Positions 34,387 through 45,989 of a DNA stretch of 64,000 bases are shown here, one piece after another. The first letter of the stretch is position 1. The number at the start of each line of letters is the position of its first letter. The stretch covers positions 3,604,028 through 3,668,027 of the forward strand of contig NW_020312788.1 of the NCBI RefSeq assembly GCF_003265705.1, read 5' to 3'. This DNA comes from Callorhinus ursinus. Taxonomy: Eukaryota > Chordata > Mammalia > Carnivora > Otariidae. A model generated the notes under the pieces. The model was not told the DNA's origin and ran no database searches. It saw only the letters and a program-made list of their open reading frames with translations. The translations under genes and the position numbers were made by a program.

Positions 34387-34872
34387 GCACACTTGTTGTT
34401 TTGTTTTTGTTTTACCTTATGGAGCTAGGCAAACGTAGATAAATATACAGCACACCAGTACACATAAACCATTTTATTTCATTGGGGATATCCTTCTGTA
34501 GTAGGGTATTTTGCTATTAAACTAAGTGTTGACTTTTTTCAATTTCTTTTAGTTCTATTTTTCTACTATATTTAAGTAGAAAAGAGAACTTTCTCTATGC
34601 CTCAGGGTATGGTTGATTCAGAGAGAACAAAGAATCACATTTTTGGCCTTTGAGCAATTAATTTGACCTTTGTAAGTGAACAGTGCAGACAATAGTCTTT
34701 AAAACCAAGGCTTTGAATTGCAAGTACCAGCAGCTTGAAAGGAAAAAAAAATCCAAAAGCTTGGATTTAAGTATCAAGAGCCAAACCCTAGAGGACTTGC
34801 AGCAAGAGTTTAGGCCATGGAAAGAGTGGGGAAAAAATCAGTGATGCCATAGGAGCAATTTTCCTATAAAAC
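34387..34872. other. Unassigned sequence
   Basis: No repeat or gene recognised. Confidence 0.4.
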
Positions 34873-34884
34873 AGAGAGGTGATA

Positions 34885-35238
34885 AGCGCTGTGAATTGTG
34901 TAACACTGTTGAATCACAGACCTGTACCTCTGAAACAAATAATATATTATATGTTAAAATAAAGAAGAAGAAGATAGCAGGAAGGGAAAAATGAAGGGGG
35001 GGAAATCGGAGGGGGAGATGAACCATGAGAAACTATGGACTCTGAGAAACAAACTGAGGGTTCTAGAGGGGAGGGGGGTGGGGGGATGGGTTAGCCTAGT
35101 GATGGGTATTAAAGAGGGCACGTACTGCATGGAGCACGGGGTGTTATACGCAAACAATGAATCATGGAACACTACATCAAAAACTAATGATGTAATGTAT
35201 GGTGATTAACATAACATAATAAAAAATGTAAAAAAAAA
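34885..35238 (+). mobile_element. 5'-truncated carnivore L1, 3'UTR only
   Basis: The 354-base insertion holds CACAGACCTGTACCTCTGAA, GAGAAACTATGGACTCTGAG, GGGTTAGCCTAGTGATGGGT and the CATCAAAAACTAATGATGTA end, followed by a poly-A. An exact 12-base duplication AGAGAGGTGATA lies at 34873-34884 and 35239-35250. It keeps an upstream 3'UTR part (before 34975) that the L1 at 41 kb lacks but the one at 63 kb has. Confidence 0.96.
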
Positions 35239-35525
35239 AGAGAGGTGATAAAAATAAAAATCCTTTTGGGACTAGAAAAGGAGAGGTAGGGAAAGGAGAA
35301 TAAAAAAAGTATAGGTGGTCCTATTCCCTGAAGCTATGTTGGGATTGAAACTCTAGAGTTTGGTGACAGAAGCTCCCCCAAATATTTAGTAACTCTTGCA
35401 CTGGTGACTCCTCCACATCTACTCTAGAACTTGAGAAAAAAACAACCTTGGTGGTTTCCCTTCATTGAACGAGTTGGCTGCAGTAGGTAGAAATGTCAGC
35501 TAGGCAGATCTAGACAAAGAGAAGG

Positions 35526-36407
35526 GTCAGGAAAAGATGGCAGAGGAGTAGGGGACCCTATTCCAACCAGTCCCTGGAATTGAGCTGGATATCTACCAGA
35601 CCACTCTGAATACCCATGAAATCAGCGTGAGATGTAAGAAGATAGATCTGGATTTCTACAAACAGAATATTGCAGGCAGTTGTTTTTGAGGTTCAAAACA
35701 GGGAGCCATGATTCCATGGGCAGATATCAGAGGATAAAGAGCAGGGGGAGGGAGACTGGCCATGGGGATCCTACACTGCTGGTGAGTGACAGCCTCCCGT
35801 GCTGGGGATGGGGCACAGACTTGCAGACTGGTGGTGGTGGGAAAGGACTTTAGGGCAACTCCCCGGACAGAAACCCGGAACGGCGGGGTCAGGCGTGTGA
35901 ACTGGGGGCAGCTGGTGGTTTTAGAAGCAAAAAGGGCAGAGATGAGCCCCCGAGCCCGACCAGGAGGTGAGGACTGGGAGTGCTGCTGAGGGGAGCACAA
36001 CCCAGAACTGCAGTTTATAGCAGAACAGACAGAAATGGAGGTAGTGTGGCCTGGAGAGCTCACTGAAGAACAGACTGCGATCTCTCTGCTCTGAGGCAGA
36101 GGGTTGGAAACGGTCTTTTCTGCTCTGACTCGCGGAAGAGATGTGGAAAGCCACCAGGGAAAGCTGCCAGAGAACAAAAGCCCCAAAAAACCGGTTTTTA
36201 CTGAGCCCATCGCCCGCCACAGGGGGCAGGGCAACACTGCCCAAACAGGGTTGCCTGAGTAACAGTGCAGCAGGCCCCTCCCCCAGAAGATAGGCTGGGA
36301 AAATAAGAGGCCAGCAACCCTAAGGTCCCTAGAAAACAGGTGCATCTTGCTTGGGTTGTGGTAAAAAATTTGGACTCTATACATTCCTTCAACCACCCCT
36401 CAACAGC
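35526..36407 (+). promoter_or_regulatory. L1 5'UTR with internal promoter region
   Basis: It begins GTCAGGAAAAGATGGCAGAG, a form typical of carnivore L1 5' ends with an AAGATGGC (YY1-like) motif. It is clearly more GC- and CpG-rich than the rest of the window, especially 35780-36000. In full-length L1s this region drives transcription. Whether any activity remains here cannot be told from sequence. Open frames on its minus strand (for example 35656-36396) are products of its GC content. Confidence 0.8.
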
Positions 36408-37276
36408 ATGACTAGGAGGAGGAACCCCCAAAATAGGAAAGACTCAGAGATTATGACTTATGCCACAGATTTACAAATGGATTCAGATATAACCAAGATG
36501 TTGGAGATGAAATTCAGGCTAGCAATTGTGAAGACAATAGCTAGAATGGAGAAATAGATTAATGGCAACATAGAGTCTCTAAGGGCAGAAATGAAAGCTG
36601 AATTGGCAGAACTTAAAAATGCTATCAATGAGATCCAATCTAATCTAGATATCTAACAGCTAGGGTAAGCAAGGCAGAAGAATGAATTAGTGACCTAGAA
36701 GACCAAATAATAGAGAAAAAGGGAAAAGAGGAGGTCAGGAAAAAACAACTCAGAATCCATGAAAATAGAATCAGAGAAATAAGTGACACCATGAAACGTT
36801 CCAATGTCAGAATTATTGCAATCCCTGAGGGGGTGGAGAGAGGACTAGAAGATACATTTGAGCAAATTGTAGCTGAGAACTTCCCTAATCTGGGGAATGA
36901 ACCAAACATTCGTGTCCTAGAGGCAGAGAGGACCCCTCCCAAGATCAAGGAAAACAGGCCAACACCCCGGCATGTAATAGTAAAACTTGCAAATCTTAAA
37001 ACCAAGGAAAGCATTCTAAGGGCAGTTACAGGGAAGAGATTCCTTACGTACAAAGGGAGGAACATCAGAATAACGTCAGACCTATCCACAGAGACCTGGC
37101 AAGCCAGAAAGGCCTGGCAAGACATATTCAGGGTACTAAACGAGAAGAACATGCAGCCAAGAATACTTTATCTTACAAGGCTGTCATTTAGAATGGATAG
37201 AGAGATGCAGAGCTTCCAAGACTGGCAGAAACTGAAAGAATATGTGACCACTAACCTGGCCCTGCAAGAATATTAA
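36408..37276 (+). pseudogene. L1 ORF1 (ORF1p) remnant
   Basis: ORF1p is the RNA-binding chaperone of the L1 particle. The start MTRRRNPQNRKDSE at 36408 is the usual carnivore ORF1 N-terminus, but a TAG stop comes after 49 codons (36555). The coiled-coil region to about 36790 is broken by further stops. From 36791 another frame stays open to the natural stop at 37274-37276 (161 codons after the methionine) and covers the RNA-recognition and C-terminal domains, with RPTPRHVIVKLAN, then LSTETWQARKAWQDIF and NMQPRILYLTRLSF. The N-terminal and C-terminal parts are in different frames. At 289 codon-equivalents it is shorter than the roughly 330 residues usual for mammals, so deletions have occurred as well. 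Confidence 0.95.
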
Positions 37277-37371
37277 GGGGGGTTCTATAAAAGGAGAAAG
37301 ACCCCAAGAGTGATATAGAAAAGAAATTTATAGGGACAATCTATAAAAGCAAGGTCTTCACAGGCAACATG

Positions 37372-40300
37372 ATGACAATTAATTCATATCTTTCAATAAT
37401 CACTCTCAACGTGAATGGCCTAAATGCTCCCATAAAACGGCACTGGGTTGCAGGTTGGATAAAAGACAGGACCCATCCATATGCTGTCTACAAGAGACTA
37501 ATTTTGAACCTAAAGATACAACCAGACTGAAAGTGAAGGGATGGAGATCCATCTTCCATGCCAGCGGACCTCAAAAGAAAGCTGGGGTATCAATTCTTAT
37601 ATCAGACAAATTAGATTTTAAAGACTGTAGTTAGAGACACAGAAGGACACTATATCATTCTTAAAGGGTCTATCCAACAAGAAGATCTGACAATTGTAAA
37701 TATCTGTGCCCCCTACATGGGAGCAGCCATCTACACAAGCCAACTGTTAACCAAAATAAAAAGTCATATTGATAATAATACGTTAATTGTAGGAGACCTC
37801 AACATGCCACTCTCAGCAATAGACAGATCATCTAAGCAGAAAATCAACAAAGAAACAAGAGCTTTGAATGAACACTGGACCAGATGGACCTCATAGATAT
37901 ATACAGAACATTCCACCCTAAAACAACAGGATACTCATTCTTCTCGAGCACACATGGAACTTTCTCCAGAATAGACCACATACTGGGTCACAAATCAGGT
38001 CTCAACCGATACCAAAAGATTGAGATTATTCCCTGCATATTCTCAGACCATAATGCTTTAAAACTGGAACTCAATCATAAGAAAAAATTTGGCAGAAATT
38101 CAAACACTTGGAAGCTAACGACCACTCTGCTCAAGAATGTTTGGGTCAACCAGGAAATCAAAGAAGAATTTAAACAATTCATGGAAACCAATGAGAATGA
38201 AAACACATTGGTCCAAAACTTATGAGATACTGCAAAGGTGGTCCTAAGGGGGAAATACATAGCCATCCAAGCCTCACTCAAAAAAATAGAAAAATCGTGA
38301 ATTCACCATCTAATTCTACACCTGAAAGAACTAGAGAGAAAGCAACGAACGATGCCTAAGCCACACATTAGAAGAGAAATAATTAAGATTAGAGCAGAGA
38401 TCAATGAATTAGAAACAAGAAACACAGTAGATCAGATCAATGAAACTAGAAGCTGGTTCTTTGAAAGAATTAATAAGATCAATAAACCACTGGCCAGACT
38501 TATCCAAAAGAAATAAGAAAGGACCCAAATTAATAAAATTATGAATGAAAGGGGAGAGATCATGACTAACACCAAGGAAATAGAAACAATTATTAGAAAT
38601 TATTATCAACAACTATATGCCAATAAGGTGAGCAACTGGGATGAAATGGATGCCTTCCTGGAAACCCATAAGCTGCCAAGACTGAAACAGGAAGAAACTG
38701 ACAACTTGAATAGGCCAATAACAAGTAACGAGATTAAAGCAGTGATCAAAAACCTCCCAAAAAACAAGAATCCAGGGCCTGATGGACTCCCTGGGGAATT
38801 CTACCGAACATTCAAAGAAGAAATAATACTTATTCTCCTGAAGCTGTTTCAAAAAATAGAAACAGAAGGAAAGCCTCCAGTCTCATTCTATGAGGCCAGC
38901 ATTATCTTGATCCCCAAACCAGGCAAAGACCCCATCAAAAAGGAGAATTTTAGACCAATATCCCTGATGAATATGGATTCCAAAATCCTCAAGAAAATCC
39001 TAATAGGATCCAACAATACATTAAAAGGATCATCCACCATGACCAAGTGGGATTTATTCCTGGGATGCAAGGGTGGTTCAACATTCACAAATAAATCAGT
39101 GTGATAGAACACATTAATAAGAGGAGAGAGAAGAACCATATGGTCCTCTCAATTGATGCAGAAAAAGCATTTGACAAAATACAGCATGCTTTCCTGATTA
39201 AAACTCTTCAGAGTATACGGATAGAGGGAACATTCCTCACGTTCATAAAATCTATCTATGAAAAACCCACAGTGAATATCATCCTCAATGGGGAAAAGCT
39301 GAGAGCTTTTCCCTTAAGATTGGGAACACATCAGGGACACTCTCACCACTATTGTTCAATGTAGTACTAGAAGTCCTAGCAACAGCAATCAGACAACAAA
39401 AAGAAATAAAATGTATTCAAATTGGCAAAGAAGAAGTCAAACTCTCTCTTTTCGCAGGTGACATGACACTTTATGTGGAAAATCCAAAAGGCTCCACCCC
39501 CAAATTATTAGAACTCATACAGCAATTCAGTAATGTGGCAGGATACAAAATCAATGCACAGAGATCAGTTGCTTTCTTATACACTAACAATGCATCTGTA
39601 GAAAGAGAAATTAGAGAAACGATTCTATTTACAATAGCACCAAAAACCATAAGATACCTCGGAATAAACCTATCTAAAGAGGTAAATGATCTATACTCTA
39701 GGAACTACAGAACACTCATGAAAGAAATTGAAGAAGACATAAAAAGATGGAAAAACAGTCCATGCTCATGGATCGGAAGAATAAACATTGTTAAAATGTC
39801 TATGCTGCCCAGAGCAATTTATACCTTCAATGCCGTCCTGATCAAAATTCCAATGACATTTTTCAAAGTGCTGGAACAAACAATCCTAAAATTTGTATGG
39901 AATCAGAAAAGACCCCGAATTGCCAAGGAAATGTTGAAAAAGAAAAACAAAGCTGGGGGCATCACGTTGCCTTATTTCAAGCTATATCACAAAGCAGTGA
40001 TCATCAAGACAGCATGGTATTGGCACAAAAACAGACATATAGACTAATGGAACAGAACAGAGAGCCCAGATATGGACCCTCAACTCTATGGTCAAATAAT
40101 CTTTGACAAAGCAGGAAAAAATATGCAATGGAAAAAAGTCTCTTCAATAAATGGTGCTGGGAAAATTGAACAGCCACATGCAGAAGAATGAAACTCGACC
40201 ATTCTTTAACACCATACACAAAGATAAACTCAAATGGATGAAAGACCTCAATGTGATACAGGAATCCATTAAAATCCTGGAGGAGAATATAGGCAGTAAC

Positions 40301-41171
40301 CTCTTCGACATCGGCCATAGCAACTTCTTTCAAGATACATCTCCAAAGGCTAGTGAAACAAAAACAAAAATGAACTTTTGGGACTTTATCAAGTTAAAAA
40401 GCTTCTGCACAGCAAAGGAAACAGTCAACAAAACAAAGTGGCAACCCACAGAATGGGAGAAGATATTTGCAAATGACACTACAGATAAAGGGCTGGTATC
40501 CAAAATCTATAAAGAACTTCTCAAACTCAACACCTAAAAAACAAATAATCCAGTCAAAAAATGGGCAGAAGGCATGAACAGACACTTCTCCAAAGAAGAC
40601 ATACAAATGGCTAACAGACACATGAAAAAATGTTCATCAGCATTAGCCATCAGGGAAATTCAAATCAAAACCACACTGAGATACCACCTTACACCAGTTT
40701 AGAATGGCAAAAATTGACAAGGCAAGAAACAACAAATGTTGGAGAGGTTGTGGAGAAAGGGGAACCCTCTGTTGGTGGGAATACAAGCTGGTACAGCCAC
40801 TCTGGAAAACAGTGTGGAGGAGCCTCAGAAAATTAAAAATAGAGCTACCCTACGACCCAGCAATTGCACTACTGGGTATTTACCCCAAAGACACAGTTGT
40901 AGTGAAAAGAAGGGCCATATGCACCCCAATGTTCATAGCAGCAATGTCCTCAATAACCAAACTGTGGAAAGAGCCAAGATGCCCTTCAACAGATGAATGG
41001 ATAAAGAAGATGTGGTCCATATATACAATGGAATATTACTCAGCCATCAGAAAGGATGAATACCCAACTTTTACATCAACATGGATGGGACCGGAGGAGA
41101 TTATGCTAAGTGAAATAAGTCAAGGAGAGAAATTCAATTATCATATGGTTTCACTTATTTGTGGATCATAA
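37372..41171 (+). pseudogene. L1 ORF2 (endonuclease/reverse transcriptase) remnant
   Basis: ORF2p nicks target DNA and reverse-transcribes L1 and SINE RNA. The N-terminus (LSIITLNVNGLN, an endonuclease active-site region) lies just after 37372. A frameshift near 37466 and another near 37630 break the endonuclease, whose late motif SRIDHI is at 37965-37979. The reverse transcriptase runs through 38541-39104 ([15 protein letters not shown], then [10 protein letters not shown]), 39101-39364 ([16 protein letters not shown]) and 39352-40047. The catalytic FADD box reads FAGD because codon 39457-39459 is GGT, so one of the two active-site aspartates is gone. The C-terminal region continues in three further frames to the stop at 41169-41171, ending YHMVSLICGS. 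Several independent lesions make it non-functional. Confidence 0.97.
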
Positions 41172-41473
41172 CAAATAGCACGGAGGACATTAGAAGAAGG
41201 AAGGGAAAAATGAAGGGGGGGAATCGGAGGGAGAGATGAACCATGAGAGACTATGGACTCTGAGAAACAAACTGAGGGTTTTAGAGGGGAGGGGGTGGGG
41301 GATGGGTTAGCCTGGTGATGAGTATTAAGGAGGGCACGTACTGCATGGAGCACTGGGTGTCATACAAAAACAATGAATCGTGGATCACTACATCAAAAAC
41401 TAATGATGTATTGTATGGTGACTAACATAACATAATAAAATAAAATTAAAAAAAAAAGAGAGAGAGAAGGCCT

Positions 41474-41733
41474 GGGGCACCTGGGTGGCTCAGTGGGTTA
41501 AGGCTCTGACTCTTGGTTTCAGCTCCTGTCATATGATCTCATGGGTCATGATCTCATGGTTCCTTAGATCAGATCGAGGCTCCCCTACCCCACCCTGTGT
41601 TGGGCTCTGTGCTCAGTGCTCAGCAGGGAGTCTGTTTGAAGATTCTCTTCCTCTGCCCCTCCCCACTCTTGCCTGTGCTTGTTCTCTCTCTCACTCTTTC
41701 TTTCTCTCTTTCTCTAAATAAATAAATCTTAAA
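41474..41733 (+). mobile_element. CAN SINE (SINEC) at the L1 3' junction
   Basis: Head GGGGCACCTGGGTGGCTCAG, an internal small duplication (TGATCTCATGGGTCATGATC), body GTGCTCAGCAGGGAGTCTGT, CT-rich segment and an AAATAAATAAAT tail. Its target duplication AGAGAAGGCCT (41463-41473) and AAAGAAGGCCT (41763-41773) overlaps the duplication made by the L1, so it inserted after the L1. Confidence 0.95.
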
Positions 41734-41734
41734 A

Positions 41735-41736
41735 GA

Positions 41737-41767
<31 letters not shown>
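41735..41767. repeat. (GA)n microsatellite
   Basis: About 14 GA units directly after the SINE tail, probably grown from the GA-rich target duplication. Confidence 0.9.
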
Positions 41768-41773
41768 AGGCCT

Positions 41774-42655
41774 GAGGTGGACATCTCTCCCACCCAAACT
41801 TTCTTCAGCTCTCATAAGGTATGGAGGAAATAAAAGAAATTCTCAAGAGCATGACAGAGGAACACACGAGAGTCAAAAGTTGGGAATCGGTGAGCCTAGA
41901 ATGTTACTCTAGCTTGAAGTGAGGGGATTCCATAGCCAAACAAAAGTTTGCAGGATGGGCAGCTCTAGCTAGGGATCAGGTGGAGGGTTCTAAATCACAG
42001 AAGACCACAAAATCAGTAAAAGCCAGAGCCTAGGTGGTCAGTGTCAGAGCTCTATAGTCCCACAGAACAACTTCCATGTTTTCAATGCCTACAGGACAAA
42101 AGTCAAATGACAACCAAGAATGCAGATGACAGAGAGGCAACCACAGATCAGACATCCTGATTCTAGCATGACATGTAAGAACTCAATGGGAAGAAGGTAG
42201 GGAGTAGAAAAACATGGTAATAGAAAATCCTGAACTGAACCAAAAGTGAGTGAGCTTGAGACAAGAGGGGACCAAGTTACCTTCCACTAGCAAGATTAGA
42301 TTTTCTGCTACCCATCAAAAAAAGGACCAGAGGGGAGACTTACACTTAGTAGTAGACAAATGAAAGTTGGGTTTTTTTTTCACACACTTGAATCTGTGAC
42401 TTGTTACATTTCCTTCGTGGTCATATATATTCTTAAAACAAAGCTAATCCATATAAAATATATGCTTTCCTACAAATGCATAACCGTCCACATTTAATAA
42501 TCAAATAATAATCAAGATGTAGGAAAAGAGATTGTTCTGCAACTACTAGATGCCCAGTATTTGGCATAAAGCTTGACATAAAATACATATGAATATTTTT
42601 TAATAAGTAACTGAAGAATAAGTTAATCATTGCCAATACACATCTGGATAATAAT
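41774..42655. other. Unassigned sequence
   Basis: No repeat or gene recognised. Confidence 0.4.
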
Positions 42656-42659
42656 AATA

Positions 42660-42850
42660 AATGCTAACATTATTGAGCACTTAGTTCCTACAAAACTTTT
42701 GCCTATACCACTTTATTTAATCCTCACCTCTATAGTAATATCATTATTTTTATTTAACAGAGTAGGTAGTAGGAAATTTTGGCTTATAGGTGGTTACATG
42801 ATCTGCCCAAGTTCCTAGAGCTAGTAAGTAGCAGATCTGGGATTTAAAGG
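42660..42850 (-). mobile_element. MIR SINE
   Basis: It is the reverse complement of MIR: TTATTGAGCACTTAGTTCCT, CACTTTATTTAATCCTCACC, 'tttaacagagtaggtagtaggaa', CAAGTTCCTAGAGCTAGTAA and CAGATCTGGGATTTAAAGGT. Confidence 0.85.
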
Positions 42851-43336
42851 TATGCAATCTGAAATACTGCAATGCTGAATCTTAATTTAAAAAGTTTTTG
42901 ACTATTAGAAGCAATTTTGGAAAGTTGGCTCCACACTACCCTTTGCTTTTATTTGTTGTTTACAGTTTTTATTTTAGTGCCCTCACTTAACATCATAGCA
43001 TTGTAATTTGGAGCAGAGACACTTAATGGATCACCCGGTTCAGTCTCCTATTTAACAAATGATGGAATTGACTCATTCAAGGTCATAGAGAAAACCAGTA
43101 GCTCTTCCTTTGGGGAAAACCCCTCTTGCTCCCCTCTTTTCCCTTGGATGTTTTCTTTTTTTTCTCACCCATTTTAATAATTGTTAAAAGAGTTGGAAAG
43201 GTGAAGGGTAGTGTATTTAGGATTATAAAGGATTGGGAACATGAGATCAGTCAATGAATGCTGAAGTTAGAACTGGTAAAAGCAAACCCCTCTGCATAAA
43301 TACAGTACTATTAACAATATCTAAAGCTATGCTTTT

Positions 43337-43520
43337 GGGGTGCCTGGGTGGCTCAGTTGGTTAAATGTCTACCTTTGGCTCAGGCCATGATCCGAGTTCT
43401 GGGATCCAGCTCCACATCCAGGCTCCCTGCCTAGTGGGGAGTCTGCTTCTCCCTCTCCCTCTGCCCCTCCCCCTGCTCCTTCTCTCTCTCAAATAAATAA
43501 ATAAATCTTTAAAATTAAAA
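43337..43520 (+). mobile_element. CAN SINE (SINEC), full length
   Basis: Head GGGGTGCCTGGGTGGCTCAG, CT-rich block, CAAATAAATAAATAAATC tail. An exact 15-base duplication TAAAGCTATGCTTTT lies at 43322-43336 and 43521-43535. Confidence 0.98.
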
Positions 43521-43539
43521 TAAAGCTATGCTTTTAAAG

Positions 43540-45525
43540 AGCTTGCTAAATCCATGCATTGTAAAGGAATTCTTCATAAAGGCATAAACCTTACTATCTC
43601 GGACCTCTAAGCTATTTTATTGCAAAGCAGATTTTCCTATTTGAAGATCTATTTTGTATATATTCCATTTTAATGTTCTGGGCCAACTTGCATAATACCC
43701 AAAATGTAAAAAGATATCAATTCTGTTTGAAACACTAAATAGACCTTCCATATGCCATTCACACACTGTATTTTCTAGTCTGTCATTCAAAATGTGTTTT
43801 TTTGTTTGTTTGTTTACTTTTCAATCAGCTTACTGAAAAGGCATGGGTGGACAAATAGATGTACTCAAAACTGATGATTCAATGGACTGTGTATGAGGAG
43901 AAACAATATCTTTAAAATGTTGAATAGGAAATAGGGTTCACAACCATCCATTCTTTAAAACTATTAAGACACCAAAGTACATTGACAAATGGGTCTAATA
44001 GTCTCTCTGCAGTGGTCACCCAGAAGAATGGGCAATGCACTCTATTATTTTGTTAGACATGCACTTCTAGTGACATTATAGTGCCCATAAAATGGTCTGA
44101 TAACTTACAATTGGGATAAAGCTAAAGTAATACACTACAGACTTCATAAAAATGTTTCTCTGGAACGTACTCTCATATTATTATAGGATCTCACTGCATC
44201 ATCCTTCCTTTCTTCTGTCTAATCATCTCATTTCATTTTTCTTATGATCCTTAAACTGTTCTTGCAACTATTTTTCAGGTAAATACTGAGGTACCATTTT
44301 TGTATATGGTCAACCATTGCTTGGCCTGCAGCAACAAATGTGAAGTCAGGCCAAGGATGTGGGTACAACAGGGACAATCTAAGAGTAGTTCACATAATGT
44401 CAAAGATGTCATTTTATCCTGCACCTCTAGCTCTACTCGCTGACATGACTTTTTAAGCACCTTTAATTTATGTCCTTCTTTCCCTTTTTTCAAAAGGCTA
44501 AACTGTCAACCTCCTTCCCACGTATGGGGTTGAAATCAGCCCAACATTCAAAAGCCAATATGCTCATAAGTGGGAGAAATCTTAAGCATAAAAAGCATTT
44601 GCCAGTGTCTTAGCTTTTGCTCTTCTTTTTGAGTTATGCATTAGGATTCTTTGATGAGTCCTAAAACTTGAATAATTAATGAAAACATGGATATGATCAA
44701 ACAGTTTGAAAGTAATTGGCCAATCTGCTCCTTTTATCTTCTGCAGACAGAATTATTTACAGAACCACAATACTTACTTAAGAGAGGCTTTCTGAAAATT
44801 CAGAAGAATGTCTTTTCTCTTTTTTTCTTTTCTTCACATTTGGTCATCTCCCTTTATCTTTTTTCTTTTTCTTCTTTGCCTCATCTTCCTTAATTTCCTC
44901 TTTTTTCATAATTCCACTTCATCAATTAACATTAAATATGGATTATAGGTGATGAAATAAATTGCTCAACGCTCCAAAAATTAAGGGAGCCATTATCTCA
45001 GTGAGAGTATACAAGTTGGAATTTCAAAATTTTGTTTTGAATGGGATATATATGTTTTTTAGTGAGGGAGTAGATTTTTGCATAGAATATTTTATTAAGA
45101 TATCACAACCCTAAAACAGTTCACAGAACTTCAAAACTGTCTGTACTATTCCCCCCTTAAAGGAAAAACCCAAAAAGCTGTCAAGGTTTAATAGGACAAG
45201 AAGGATCATGTTGTGTATCTTTCAACATCAGTTGCTTTTGTAAAGTTGCAGGCCCCAGAATTGAAATGTGACTTGAGGCCAAAACCTTATGGGCAAGATA
45301 TGATATTTTCTGAACTCCAGACAGTAAAAACAATACATGCTTATTATAACTATGTCCACTGACATTAGAAAAATGCTCAATACATTTAGCCATCCTGACT
45401 CTAGTTGTGCCTCCTCAAGATAAATACCTAGAGCTGCTAATTTGAATTCTAAGCACTGTCCACAATAGAAGCAAGCCAACTGCATAAATGTCAGTATTCT
45501 TTCTGATATATTTACTATTATGAAT
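43540..45525. other. Unassigned sequence
   Basis: Two kilobases with a short TTTG run at 43798-43815 and no recognised repeat, gene or RNA. Confidence 0.4.
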
Positions 45526-45987
45526 TGTTAGGGGGTAAATTGTGTTCACCCAGAATTCATCTGTTCAAGTCCTAACTCCCAGTATTTCAGAATCTAATCT
45601 TATTGGGAAATAAGGTTGTTGTCTATATAATTAGTTAAAAATGAGATCACACTGAGGTAAAGTAGTCCAAAATGACTGGTGATCTCATAAAATGGGGAAA
45701 TTTGGACAGAGACACACACACACAGGAAGAATACCATGTGATGATGAAGGCAGAAATCAGGGTGATGCAGCAGAAGCCAAGGAACGAGAGATTGCCAGCA
45801 ACCCCCAGAAGCTGTAAGAGAGGCATGGAACAGATTCTTCTTCACAACCTTCCAAAGGAAACAACTCCACCAACACCTTGATCTCAGGCTTTCTAGCCTC
45901 CAGAACCGAGACAATGAATTTCTGTTATTTGAGCCACCAATTTGTGGCTCAAACACTTTGTTATGTCAGCCCTAGCAAATTAATACA
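45526..45987 (+). mobile_element. MLT1-type MaLR solitary LTR
   Basis: Full-length match to MLT1 order: GGGTAAATTGTGTTCACCCA, TTCAAGTCCTAACTCCCAGT, TTATTGGGAAATAAGGTTGT, GGACAGAGACACACACACAC, GAAGGCAGAAATCAGGGTGA, GATTGCCAGCAACCCCCAGA, TTCTAGCCTCCAGAACCGAG and 'cagccctagcaaattaataca'. ERVL-MaLR elements are old non-autonomous retroelements. No internal part follows. Confidence 0.95.
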
Positions 45988-45989
45988 GT

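Larger units (their letters stand above)
35526..41457 (+). mobile_element. Near full-length carnivore L1, inactivated
   Basis: About 5.9 kb: 5'UTR (35526-36407), ORF1 remnant, ORF2 remnant, 3'UTR (41172-41447) and a short poly-A. The 3'UTR carries AAACTGAGGGTTTTAGAGGG and the carnivore end CATCAAAAACTAATGATGTA. AGAGAAGG at 35518-35525 recurs at 41463-41470 as the target-site duplication. Frameshifts and stops occur in both ORFs, so it cannot move. Low divergence from the short L1 ends nearby places it among the carnivore-specific L1 families. Confidence 0.97.

Noticed and set aside
35656..36396. A 246-codon minus-strand open frame
   Set aside because: It is antisense to the GC-rich L1 5'UTR. 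It has no domain and is explained by base composition.
36640..37152. A 170-codon minus-strand open frame
   Set aside because: It is antisense to the ORF1 RNA-binding domain of the L1.
45600..45956. A 118-codon minus-strand open frame
   Set aside because: It lies wholly inside the MLT1 LTR, antisense to it.
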